Part shown: piece after piece, positions 1 through 14,140 of the stretch
Numbering within the stretch: position 1 is the first letter of the stretch
Layout: each line of letters opens with the position of its first letter
Assembly: GCA_036785705.1 (NCBI GenBank)
Contig: JAWUZG010000982.1
Coordinates: 74,501 to 138,500 of the forward strand
Direction of reading: 5' to 3'
DNA length: 64,000 nt
Source of the DNA: Acanthornis magna
Taxonomy: Eukaryota > Chordata > Aves > Passeriformes > Acanthizidae
Position numbers and translations under genes: made by a program
Notes under the pieces: generated by a model
Seen by the model: only the letters and a program-made list of their open reading frames with translations
Told to the model about the DNA's origin: nothing
Database searches by the model: none

Positions 1-2
1 AG

Positions 3-2904
<2,902 letters not shown>

Positions 2905-3629
2905 GGGGTGTGGGATTTTGGGGACACGCCCTCCCCCAATGGACAATCACGGCCTCTCCCACCCCCACAATCGGGGGTCTCCCCGCCAGGGAGGCCCCCA
3001 GCTGCTGTCACACTGCCCCCCCCCCCCCCGCCGCGTGTGTGTGTCTGTGGGAGGGGCCCTTTGTCAGGAGGACCCCCCCCCCTACATGGAGGGGATCCCC
3101 TAATTAAGGGGGATCCTGCTAATTAAAAAGAAGAGCCTCATTACTGGGCCCCCTCCTTCTAGCGCCTCCTCCCTGCTGGCCCCGCCCACTCCAGCCTGGC
3201 AGCCTCTGGCCACGCCTCTTTGGGGCGGGGCCTGGCGGAGTCTCCGCCCCCACGCGGTGGCCCCGCCCCTCTCTAGGCCGAGTCGGTGGCGCGGTGCCAC
3301 CGAGCGCCGCCCGCGCCCTGCGGTCCCGCCCGTTGCCATTTCGGGTCGTGTTGTGGGCGAGGCATTTCGGAAAGCTCTGCCGCCGCAGGTCAGTGTTGGA
3401 GATGCGCCGTCTCCGCCTCTGGTTCCGCCCCTTGTCACTGTGTTGGGCGCGGCATATGCAAGCACCGCCCCTCCCACGCAGGCAGCGCGGGGCTGGGGGG
3501 GCGTGAGCACCGCCCCTTTGGTCGTGTCGCCGCGAGGTCACGCCCCTTCCCGCTCATCACCGCGCCCCCCATCCTTCCCCGTGTCCCCGGTCCCCCCCCC
3601 GGCCCCGTTCGCCCCGGCCCGGCCGCGCC
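2905..3629 (+). other. KIF1C 3' UTR and PCOLCE promoter region
   Basis: No gene is seen here. The KIF1C 3' UTR runs to about 3145, with an ATTAAA-type poly(A) signal at 3122-3127. The remainder up to the PCOLCE ATG is a CpG-rich stretch with many GGGCGG/CCGCCC boxes (for example around 3220-3300), which fits a TATA-less promoter. Confidence 0.5.
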
Positions 3630-6600
3630 ATGAGCCGCCTCCGGCCGCTGCCGCTGCTGCTGCTCGGGGCGCTGGGGGCTCTGAGCCCCCCGCCGGCCGC
3701 GGGGCAGGACACGGCCCCGAGCCCCCACCCCAGCGCCCGGCCCAACGCCAGCAGGTAACGGCACCCCAGGGACCGGACGGGACCCCCCGGGCAGGACACG
3801 GCACGGCACCCCCGGGACGGGACCTCCCCCAGAACGTGGCACCCCGGGACGGGACCGACACCCCCGGAGAGGGGGCTTGGCACGAGGCGGGACATTCCCA
3901 GGACAAGACACTCTTGTCCAGGACCTCCCTGCGGCCCCGGACACCCCCCTGGGCACCGGGATCTTTTTCCTCGGTCCAAAACCCCAACGACGAGCTAGGA
4001 CACCCCCTCCGACCCGGGATTCCCCCAGGACTCCCCGGAACCAGCACCCCCCACAGCCTGGGACCCCTCCCCGGGGTCTGGGACCACCCGAGTTCGGGTT
4101 TTCCCCCGGGCCGGGCCCCGCCGTGATCCCCCCCGTGTACCCCCAGGCCGGTGTTCCCGGTGTTCCCGTGCGGGGGGGACCATCGCGGGGAGTCGGGGTT
4201 CATCGCCAGCGAGGGCTTCCCCCGGCATTACCCCCCCGGCAGCAACTGCACCTGGACTATCACGGTACGGACCCCCCCGGGGCACCCCGAAACCTAAGGA
4301 CACCTCACCTCCCTCCCAAACCCCCACCCCATGCCACCCCAACCCATCCAGGGACATCTCAACCCCACCTCGGGCACCCCAAAATGCTGGGGCTCCCCTT
4401 TGGCTGTCCCAGCTCTTCCTCTGCTCGTGTCCCCAGATGTTCCCGTGTCCCACAGAGGTGGTGCCACTGCTTTGTGTCTCCCGAGTGTCCCCCTGATGTG
4501 ACCTCATACCATCCCCTCAGAAACCCGAGGGCCAAGTGGTAATATGCCAATGTCCCCAGCATTCCCGATGTCCCCTGATGTCCGTCCTGGCCCTTCAATG
4601 TCCCCATTGCCCCCCTTGGTCCATGAAGACCAGGTGGTGACACCCTAAATTGTCACCTGAGGGCCAGGTGGTGTCACTCCAATGTCCCCAAAATCCCCAT
4701 CATCCCCCAGCTGCCCGAGGGCTGGATGGTGACCCCCGCCAATGTCCCCTAGGTCCCCGAGGGCCAGGTGGCTACCCTGTCCTTCCGCGTCTTCGACCTG
4801 GAGCCGGACCCTCTGTGTCGCTTCGACGCCCTCTCGGTGTTCGGGGGCCACGGCCCCGGGGCGCCGCTTTTGGGGCGCTTCTGTGGCACCTTCCGTCCGG
4901 GGGCCCTGCGGGCGCCCCAAAACCGGCTCCGGCTGCACATGGAGAGCGATGGTGGCACGGCCGGGAGAGGCTTCCTGGCCTGGTTCAGCGCCGGCAGCCC
5001 CCCGACCAACGGTGGGTGAGAGAGGGGCTGGGGGGGAGACCCCCGGAAAAAAAAACCAAGGGGGAGGGAGCACCGCCGGCGGGGAGCAGGGACAATCCCA
5101 CAGGGACACCCCCCAAAACCACCCGGAGATGCCTGGAAATGTGGAGAACTCCAAAACCCTATAGCGACACCCCCGAAGTCTTGTGGAGACCCCAAACCCC
5201 CACGGAGAGCCCCAAAACCCCATGGAGACCCCAAAAAGCTGTGCGGGCTGAGGCCAAAATACCTTCCAGGAGGTTCTGGGGGTTGCGGAGTGAGATGGGA
5301 AAAGAGGGAAAAGTGTGGGGGTGTACTGTGACTTTGGGAAAAATGTGAGGAGAAAACAGCGGGAATGAGGAGAAGAAAGTGAATGGAAAAGGAGGGAAAA
5401 GTGTGAAATTGAGAATAGAAGGGGAAAACCCAGATGGGGAAATGGGGAAAATGTGAGGGGGAAAAAACCAAGAGGGAAATGAAGGAAAAGTGTGAGGAAG
5501 AAATGGAAAAGTGTGGGGGGAAAGTGTGAGGAGAAAACGGAAAGGAGGGAAAAGTGCGAGAGAAGAAAGGAGAGAGAAGCTGAGGAGAAAAGGAGGGAAA
5601 AGTGTGAAGGGAAAAGGAGAAAAATGAGAGGAAAAGAAAAAATGAGGGGGGAGAAATGAAGGAAAAAAAAGAACTGAGGGAAAAAATGAGTGAAAGGGAA
5701 TGAAAAGCTGGAGGGAAAAGCCAGAGGGAAAAATGGGGCAAAGTGTCAGGCAAAAATAAGGGAAAATATGGCACAAAATTGAGCGGAAAAGAGGGACAAG
5801 GAGCACCGCCGGCGGAGAGCAGGAGACCCCCCCAAACCACCCGAACCCCCAGGGAGACCCCAAAAAGCCCCATGGAGACCCCCAAATCCATACAGAGAAC
5901 CCCCAAAACCACATGGAACATCCCAAAACACCCCCGGCCCACCGTGGAGCCCCCAGAAATCCCTTGAAAAACCCCATAGACACCCCCAAAAACCCCCAAA
6001 CCCCCATGGAGACCCCCAAAACCACACGGACTTCCCCCAAAGCCCCCTGCAGGGCCCCCCCCAACCCAGCCCAACCCTTTTGCAGGGCCCCCCCAGGGAC
6101 GGCGGCGTTCGGGGGTCTTTAATAAACCCCATTTTTTCGGGGAGTCCTGGCACTATTTTGACGGTGAGTACGACCCCCCCCCAAATTTACAAAAACATTC
6201 CCGGGGGGGGGTCTTGCACCCCAAGTTCCATATCCTTCCCCCAGTCCCAGGGTGGTTTTGGCAGAGCTTCCCCTAATTTCCCTCCCCTATTTAGGGGGGC
6301 TTCAGGGACAGAGGAGATGCCGGCGGTGCAGGAAATGGGGGGAGGGTTGTCGAAACGTGTCTGTGCCCCCCAAAAATGTGACCCCGCCCTGCCCACCCCC
6401 TCAGAGCATCAGTTTTGTGGGGGGCGGCTGGAGAAGCCCCAGGGGAGCCTGAACACCCCAAATTGGCCAGAGGAGAATTATCCCCCGGCATCAGCTGCTC
6501 CTGGCACATCGTGGCCCCCCCGACAAGGTTTGGGGGTTCTGGGCGGGTCAGGAGGGGGAACGGGGCGTTCGGAGGTGCTTTGGGGAGGTTTCGGGGACAT

Positions 6601-8426
6601 TGGGGTGGTTTGGGGCTGTCCGGAGGATTTGGGGAGGTCGGAAGGTATTTGGGGGCTGGTGGGGGGGGTGGATCAGGAGGGCTTTGCAGGGGCTGGGGGA
6701 GCCGGGGGCGTTTGGAGGGGACAGGAGGGATTTGGGGGGGTCAGCAATCCTTTGGGGGGGTCACAAGGGACGCGGGGGGTAGTTGAGGAGAAACCAGGAT
6801 GGTTCGGGGAGGCTCAGGAGAATTTGGCAGGGGGAGGGAGTCTGAAGGGGTTGAGGGGACCCGGGGGGGTCCAGATGAATCCAGAGGGATGCGGGGCCGG
6901 GGGGCTGAGCCTGAATTTGCGGGGGTGCAGGTGGTGGAGCTGCGGTTCGGAAAGTTCGACGTGGAGCCCGACCCCCACTGTCGCTACGATTACGTGGCCG
7001 TGTTCGAGGGGGGGGCGCGGGACGACGCGCGGCGCCTCGGGCGCTTCTGCGGGGAGGAGACCCCGGGTGAGCCCCCCCGAGCTCCCGCAGCTCTCCCAGA
7101 CCCGGCCGAGCCCCCCAAACCTGCCCCAACCCCGCGTGAGCCCCCCCAAACTGTCCTGATCCCTCCTAAATCCACCCCGATCCCTCTTAAATCCACCCTG
7201 ACCCCCCCCCAACCACCCTTACCCCCCTTGACAGCGACCTGCTCCCCCCAAGCCGCCCTGAAAACCCCCCAAACCCACCTGGGACTCCCCTAAACCCCTC
7301 CCGACCGCTCCGAATTCCTCCCGTTCCCTCCAAACCGTCCCGACCCCTCCGGATCCCCCTTGGACCCCTGCTAGCCTCATCCCGACCCTCCAAACCCCAC
7401 CTGATTCCCCGCAACCCCCACCCTGGACCCCCCCAACCCCTTCCGTGTCCCCCCGAAAGCCTCCCCTGACCCCCGTGTCCCCCCAGCCCCATCCTCTCCA
7501 GCTCCTCGGAGCTGCTGGTCCAGTTCGTGTCGGATTTGAGCGTCACCGCCGATGGCTTTTCGGCCACCTATACCCTGCGAGACCGGGGCAGCGCCCCCGA
7601 GACCACCCCCCAAAAACCCCGGGGAGGCGGGAAGGGGAAAAGCCCCCCCAGCCCCAAAGCGGGGCCCCCCACTGCCCCCCCTGTGGGGACCCCATGCCCC
7701 CAGCGCTGCCGCCGCGCCGGGACCCTCCAGAGCAACTTCTGCAGCAGCGATTTCGGTGAGAACCCCCCCCAAAAAATAAGGGGGTGGGGTGGATGAGGAC
7801 CCTCAAAATGGGAGGAACGCTGACTGGGAGTGCCCCAAAATGGGGTCGGGAAGGTTGGCCCCCCCAAACCCCCAGTCAGGGGGGTGCCTGAGGTTTTGGG
7901 CGTGCCTGACCCCCCCCCCCTTCCTGTGCCTCCAGTGCTGACTGGGACAGTGAAATCAGTGTCGCGGGGAGCCCCCAGGAGCCGGCCTGGGCCGTGGTGT
8001 CTGTGCTGAGCCTCTACAAGGCGGGGGGCCTGGGGCTCCCCCAGCCCGCCAAGGGGGCCACGCTGCGGCTGCAGCTGCCCTGTCGCCTCTGCCCCGTGCT
8101 CAAGAAAGGTGCGTGTGCCCCGGAGGGCCTGGGGGGAGGGGGTGTCTGTGGCCATCCAGGTCCTGACACCCCCTCCCCAAATCTCTTCCAGGCTCCAGCT
8201 ATGTCCTGATGGGGCGGCTGGGGGAGGACGGGGCGCCCTGCTGCCCCCCGACGCCTTCGTCGTGCCCTACCGCCCGCAGCAGCAGCAGGTTTTGGGGAAC
8301 CTCAGCAAGAGGCCGTGTCGGGGAACCCCTGAGAACCCTCCCGAGCCCCCCCGGACCCCCTCGAGTTGGAGGGACCCCCCCCGCACATATGCAAATAAAG
8401 GGTGCAGAGCTGGAGTGTGTGAGTGA
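3630..8426 (+). CDS. PCOLCE: Procollagen C-endopeptidase enhancer 1, with apparent homopolymer frame breaks
   Basis: Secreted glycoprotein that binds the procollagen C-propeptide and boosts BMP1/tolloid cleavage. Exons: 3630-3754 (signal peptide [19 protein letters not shown]), 4147-4264 and 4753-5011 (CUB1: [25 protein letters not shown]), 6405-6527 and 6931-7066 (CUB2: [41 protein letters not shown]), 7487-7755 ([20 protein letters not shown], linker, [12 protein letters not shown]), 7936-8108 and 8192 to the end (NTR domain: [36 protein letters not shown]). The frame is lost by one base at about 6482, 6515, 7487, 7972 and 8230, each in a C or G run. Identity is certain. The breaks are probably base-calling errors but could mean decay. 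A further lost G near 8320 would place the stop at 8330-8332, before the poly(A) signal; the open frame instead reads to 8426. Confidence 0.92.
4520..4780 (+). repeat. Degenerate copies of the 5' end of PCOLCE exon 3
   Basis: The exon 3 start (4753, GTCCCCGAGGGCCAGGTGG) is preceded by diverged copies at about 4525, 4625-4640, 4660 and 4712. Each carries a piece like CCGAGGGCCAGGTGG followed by CCAATGTCCCC. The repeat unit therefore straddles the splice acceptor. Confidence 0.6.
5270..5790 (+). repeat. Polypurine tract (G/A-rich) in PCOLCE intron 3
   Basis: About 500 bases are almost pure purine on the + strand, built of diverged GGGAAAAGTGTGAGGAGAAA-like units. This is the composition of triplex (H-DNA) forming sequence. 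An intronic AATAAA follows at 6121-6126. Confidence 0.75.
8394..8399 (+). terminator. PCOLCE poly(A) signal AATAAA
   Basis: Canonical hexamer about 70 bases after the NLSKRPCR end of the NTR domain. It lies before the stop of the open frame as read (8426), which suggests that the true stop is earlier. Confidence 0.7.
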
Positions 8427-8429
8427 AGG

Positions 8430-9147
8430 GCTGGGAGGGACCCTGCCCTTGCTCCACACTCAGGGGGACACAGATTGGGCCCCCCAAAATTGGGGGAGAC
8501 GTCTTGTGTTCTCTCCTTTAGATTAGCGGCTCCTTTAAGAGGGGGCGGGGGCGGGATTTTAGGCAGGGGTGTGGCAGGGGCGTGGCCCGATGGAGGCGTG
8601 GTTTCGGGCAACGCCGGGGGCGTGGCTTACCGCTGCTATGCGTCTCTTCTGATTGGCTCCGTTCCGGCTTCCGTACTTGTCAATCACCGCTCTAACTCCT
8701 GATTGGTGAGGTCGCCATGTCCCGCCGCTCGCAGAGCTCTTATGAATCCGCCGTGCGTCAAATACGATTGGTTGGTTACACGTCAATCGGGGGGCTTGCT
8801 CCCGCCTCCTCAAATGCGATTGGCTGATGCGGCTGAAATTTTCGGGGCCGTTGCCAGGCAACGAGCTCCGCCTTTTCGCTCGCGATTGGTGGAGATTGTG
8901 AGTCAGTTGTGATTTGCACACCCCTCACTGCTCGATGGCAATTGGTCTTTCACCTGTCAATCAAAGGGCAAACTTCTGTACTTCTTCTGGCATCGCCCAC
9001 CGCCCGCCCTTTCCGATTGGCCACCTGCCTGCGCGCCCCTTGTTCTGATTGGCTGCCGTGCTAGCCCCGCCCCCGTGGCGGGGTCCGGAAGCTCCCGGGG
9101 CTCAGTCCGACAGCGACGGCCGCGGCGAGCGGAGCTCCGGGCCCGCC
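8430..9147 (+). promoter_or_regulatory. LRCH4 promoter with eight inverted CCAAT boxes
   Basis: ATTGG (inverted CCAAT, the NF-Y core) occurs at 8652, 8702, 8767, 8819, 8885, 8941, 9016 and 9048, at 32-75 base spacing, usually as GATTGGCT or GATTGGT. GTCAATCA elements lie between them at about 8679 and 8957. The rest is GC-rich with no TATA box. No gene is seen in this stretch. Confidence 0.7.
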
Positions 9148-12100
9148 ATGGCCGCGGGGGCGGTGGGGGCGGTCACGGCCGAGCTGCTGCCGCCGCTGGG
9201 CCGCCTGCCCGGAGGAGCCGGCACTGAGCGCGCCTTGGAAGAAGCAGAGGCCTCCGGCACTCTCAGCTTGGCCGGCCGGCGGCTGCGCGCCTTCCCAGCG
9301 GCGGCGGCGAGGCGCTGGGACCTCAGCGACACCACACAGGCCGGTGAGGCCGCGGCCCCGAGGCAGGACCCCGGACCCTTCCCCACACCCTGGGGTCACT
9401 CGGGGTATTTCCCCTCGCCGAGGGCGAGCGCCGGGTGCCCCGCCTCCCTCGGCGCCTCCCGGAGCCCGAGGCCCGCGGGAGGTGCCGGAGGCGGGTGAGG
9501 AGGCGCCGGGACGGGACGCGCCGGAGCGCCTGGTCCGGGCGGTCCAGCGGCCTCACTTTCCCCCTCGCAGAATGGAGGGGGGTACCAGCCTGGGCGGTTC
9601 CGGGTCCGCGGACGGGGTGGTTGGGGTGGCATCAGCAGATCTGCGTCCCCTGTCCTTATCCCTGGGGGAACTTTGTCCTCATTAGTACCCCTCCCTGAGG
9701 GTCCTTGTCCCTGTCACTCCCTATCCCTGGAGATCTCTTGTCCCCATCAGTCCCCCTCCCCGGGGATCCCCCGTCCCTATGGGTCCCCGTCCCTGTCCCG
9801 CATGTCCCCCGTGTCCCCCTCGTCCCCCCAGACCTGTCCCGGAACCGTTTCGGGGAGGTGCCAGAGGCCGCTTGTCGCCTTGTGTCGCTGGAGGGGCTCA
9901 GCCTTTACCACAACTGCCTGCGCAGCGTCCCCCCGGCCATCGCCAACCTCCAGGCCCTGGCGCACCTGGACCTCAGGTATGGCCCAGCCCCGAGAGGGGG
10001 ATTGGGGGGTCCAGCAGCGCCCCGTGACCCCGCTCTGCCCCCCGCAGCCGCAACCAGCTGAGCTCTCTGCCCGCCTGCCTCTGCCTCCTGCCTCTGCGCG
10101 TCCTCAACGCCAGCAACAACCGCCTGGCACACCTGCCCCCGAACCTCGGTGCCCTGCGCACGCTGCGGCAGCTGGTGAGCTCCGGGGTACGGGGCTCGAG
10201 CCCTGCGGAGGTTGGCTTGGGATCCCTCCTGACCCCCGTTTTGTCCCGCAGGACGTTGGCTGTAACCGGCTGCGGGCGCTGCCGCCGGGGCTGGGGCAAA
10301 TGCGAGCACTGCGGGACCTAAATGTGCGGCGGAACCAGCTCGTGGCGCTGCCCGAGGGTGGGTGAAGTACTCGGACGGGGTCCCGCCGCTTTGGGAGGGT
10401 CCCGTTGATCCTGTGTGTCCCTGTCCCCCCGCCAGAGCTCTCGGAATTACCCCTGATCCGGCTGGATTTCTCCTGCAACCGGGTGGTTGCGATTCCGCGC
10501 TGCTTCCGGCGGCTCCGGCACCTCCAAATCCTGCTGGCGGACAACAACCCCCTCCAGTTTCCCCCTGCCCAGGTGAGGGAGGGCGCGGGGGATCCCCCCG
10601 AACCCCCAAAAGCTCCACCTGACCCCCCTGTGCCTCCCAGATCTGTCTGAAGGGCAAAGTCCACATCTTCAAGTACCTGGAAGCTGAGGCTGCCGCCCTG
10701 CCCCCCCCAGCATGGTAAAGGGGAGGCTCAAAGAAGGGGGACCCCACTGTTCCCTCCTGGGGGTTTTTGGGGTCTCTCACTCCTGTTTGCCCCGTGCAGC
10801 CCCCCAGACGAGCTGTGTCCCCTCCGGCAGCGGGGGGGACTGGACTCCGGCTTCCACAGCGTCGACAGCGGCAGCAAGCGCTGGTCAGGGAACGAGGTGG
10901 GATTCGGGGGGGTTTGGGGGACACAGCAGAATTTTGGAGTGTCCCCCAACCTGCTCCCCCACCCTGCGCCCCCTTTGGCACCGTTTCAGTCCACGGATGA
11001 GTCCTTGGAGCCGTCCCGGCAGCACAGGGAGATGCGCAGTGGGGCAGGTGAGGGGGGTGGGACCCCCAAAACCCCCTTGGGACCTCCTGTCACCTTCTGG
11101 GGACTGCCTGTCATCCCTCTTGTCCCTACAGCTGGTGACAGTGATCCAGAGCAGCTTGAAGAGGAGCCCTCGCCTGAGGTGATGTCACCCCCAACGCCTC
11201 TCTGATCCCCCATCGAGTTTTGGGGTTCCCTCCCAAATCCTGGGCCCCCTTTGTCCCCAGGAGCAGCAGAGCCAGACCCCGAGAGGTGACCCCCGAGGGT
11301 GTCAGGTGAGGGGCTTGGGGAGGTTTGGGGGGTTCAGGGAGGATTTGGGGACTCGGGGGAATTTTGGGGGTTCTGATCCCCTCCTCCCCCCAGGGTGGTC
11401 TCCACTTCCGGCGACGCCCCAAGAACCTGGAGGTGTGGAGGGAGAGAGAGAGGGAGAGGAGTCGGGACAGGTACGGGGAGTTTGGGATTGGGAATTGGGC
11501 TGGGATGATGGATTTGGGGTTGGAAGTTGGGATGGGACTGGTGACAGGGTTGGGGATGGGGGGGGCAGACTGGAACATGGACTGGGGGTGGATTTGGGAT
11601 GTTGGAATGGGATCGGGAATGGGGGTGGGACAGGGGACAAGGGCCAGGCACTGGCTGCTCTCACCCCCCACAGGACGCCCCCCAGAGACCCCCCCGGACG
11701 GCGCTGATGCCGGTGAGGACTTGGGTGACCTTATTAGGCTCAGTCTAATTGACACGAGTCTTATTTACCCCTTCCCCATGCTCAGCCCTAATTAACAGGA
11801 GTCTTAATTGCCCCTCCCTCCCCCAGGACCCCGATGGAGCCCCCGGCCCCCCCTCCACCCCCCCAAAACCCAGTGCCTTCCTCAGCCCCTCCTCCTCCCA
11901 CAGTGCCACCAAGCCAGGTAGGACACGAACCCCCCCTCGTCCCCTCCCCCAGTACCCTGCCAGTGTGTGACCCCCCCAAATCTCCACGCAGCCCCCCCGG
12001 ACCCCGACAAGCGGGAGTTGATCGCTGAGGTGCGCCAGGTAACGACCTCCCTGCCATTTCTATTTTGGTGGGGCTTTCGGGGCTCTGTTCCCCCCGACAT

Positions 12101-12910
12101 AATTTGGGGGTCCCTGCTGTGTGCCCCCACCCTCGCAGAGCCTCGAGGCGCTGCTGCAGTTGCGGCTCCCGGATGAGTTGGAGGACTCGGAGCTGCTCGG
12201 CCGCGTGGCTGCTCGGCTGCGGCCCTGGGCTGTGAGTGGGACCCCCCAAAACACCCCCTAAACCCTCCCACACCTGCCCAAAATATCTCCCTGAAACCTC
12301 CCACAACCGCCAGAACCCCAAAACGTCCCTCTGACCCTAAACACGTCTCTGAACCCCTGAAACACGCCCTGACCCTCCTAAAACCTCCCCCCACCCCCCA
12401 TTCTTCACAAAATCCCCTTCAGAACTCCTCAAAGACCCCTCTACCCAGGCCCCCTGAAACCCCCAAACGCAATTTTAACCCCCCCAGATCCCCTTGTACC
12501 CCTTCCTGTCCCCGACCCCTTTCATTACGTCAAAACCCCTTTTTTAAGCCCCTGACATCCATATAATCCCAACCCCACAAAACTCCCCCAAGCCCTCCAT
12601 TCCTCTTTTTTTATTTACTCCCCAAACCCTCCCCGACCCTTTTTTTTTCCACCTCCCAGAGCACCCCCAACACCCACCGGACGCCACAGCCCCACCCCTG
12701 CCAGCGCTCGGGGGTCCCCGAGGTACTGTTTTGGGGGGAAAGGTCGATGCGGGGGGGGGTCCCGTGCCCTCCCACAGCTGACACGGGGTTCCCCCCCAGG
12801 TGAAGCCCCCACATTCCCATCGCACCCCCCCTGGGCTGCTCTTCGCCCTCTTCTACGGCCTCCTCATGGCGCTGCTCGTTGCCGCCCACCGCGCGCTCTT
12901 TGGCTGCTGA
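9148..12910 (+). CDS. LRCH4: Leucine-rich repeat and calponin homology protein 4
   Basis: Membrane-anchored LRR scaffold; the mammalian protein modulates TLR4 signalling and lipid rafts. The ATG at 9148 gives the MAAG start. Exons: 9148-9343, 9832-9976, 10048-10174, 10252-10357, 10436-10572, 10641-10714, 10800-10896, 10990-11047, 11132-11178, 11261-11305, 11394-11470, 11674-11712, 11827-11917, 11992-12038, 12139-12231, 12660-12722 and 12800-12910. LRRs fill the first half (DLSRNRFGEVPEAACRLVSL, LRDLNVRRNQL, RLDFSCNRVVAIP), followed by the diagnostic LDSGFHSVDSGSKRWSGNE. A CH-domain start (LIAEVRQ, SLEALLQLRLPDELEDSELL) is followed by only a stub (CQRSGVPE), then a C-terminal membrane anchor (LLFALFYGLLMALLVAAHRA). 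Exon 11674-11712 hits a stop in the joined frame unless one C is restored, as in PCOLCE. Most of the CH domain seems missing. Confidence 0.92.
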
Positions 12911-14140
12911 GGGACCCCCAAACCCGGGGGAGCCCCCCGGCCCGGGGGGATCCCCAAACCCCCGGGGGGGGTCTCCCCCTCTGCACCTTTCCCCTCCCCC
13001 TTTCTCTTGTGCCTTAACGCTGGGGAAACTGAGGCAGGGAAGGGGGAGGGGCTGAGCCCCTTTCGCCCCTGCCCCCCAGGGGTGTGACCTTCTTAATTAT
13101 TCCTATTATAATTAATTATAATGAGTTATTATTATAAGCTTTTATTATCATAATGAGTTGTCATTATTATTATGAGTTATAATAAGTTGTTATACAGGAC
13201 TGTGAACATAATAAGTTAATTATAATTAATTGTAAGTTAATTATGATGAAAGAATGATAAAATATGGATGACCAAAACTTACTATAATTAATTATTATTA
13301 AAATTATTATATTTAACTATTATATCGTTGTTATTATAATTAATTATAATATTTTTTTCTGTTCTAAGTATGGACATCCTCCCCCCAAATTATACTTGGT
13401 ACATCCCCGTCTATGTGACGACTGGGGGGTCACGGGGTGGGACCAAAACCTGGGGGAGGGGTCACTAGTTTTGGGGGCGGGGGGGTGTTCAATCCTGCCC
13501 GTCTCCTGCTGCCACCGCTCAGCTTTTTGTCCGTTTTTGCCCTTTCTGTGCCCAAAAGGGGACGCTCCCTCCAGCTGTGCCACTCCCTTAATTAACCTCC
13601 ACTAATTGCCCCCTTCCCCCAGCAGGTGCTGGAGGAGCCGAGCCTGGCCCGAGCCCCGCGGGGGGGTTTGGGGGCTCCCCCCCCGGGGCCCCCCCCTTAA
13701 TTCCCCACCCTCCCGGAGGCCACGCCCCCGGAGGCCCCGCCCCCAGCGCGGTCTCGGCGCCATCTTTGTTGAGGGCAGGCCCATGGCCGTGCCCTCAGGG
13801 GCGAGGCCTGGGCTGCCATCTTGTGTGAGGGCAGGTAGGGGACCATGGGACAACCACACGGTGAGGGGGGGGCTTCCCCGAATGACGACCATCTTTAGTG
13901 AGGGCCCCACCCAGGGCCGGGAAATTGGAGGGGAAGGGACATTTCGGCGAGGGGGGGGTTCAGCTTGAAGGAGGTACCGAGATCGAAGCCGTTTCTATCG
14001 AATATATATTAGATATCACGATAAATCTCTGGAAACAAAAATAAAACCTGGTCCTGGCGGAGGGGGAGGGGTGGTGCAGCGCCCCCCACAAGCCGGGGGG
14101 GCTGTGAGGAATGGGCTGAGCTCCCCCCGAGCAGCAGCAG
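12911..14140. other. Convergent 3' ends of LRCH4 and AGFG2; no gene seen
   Basis: The LRCH4 and AGFG2 transcripts converge here. It holds an AT-rich island (13085-13355) and GC-rich flanks. TTTATT at 13140-13145 could be an AATAAA signal for AGFG2 on the - strand, about 1 kb past its stop. Open frames at 13600-13970 show no family resemblance. Confidence 0.4.
13085..13355. repeat. AT-rich (TTA/TAA)n-like island
   Basis: About 270 bases are built almost wholly of TTATTATAATTAAT-type units, inside sequence that is otherwise strongly GC-rich. It is best read as a decayed trinucleotide microsatellite lying in the intergenic or 3' UTR sequence between two converging genes. Confidence 0.75.

Noticed and set aside
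3257..4126. 289-codon + strand frame over the PCOLCE first exon
   Set aside because: A reading of promoter and intron sequence; the signal peptide and CUB exons use a different frame.
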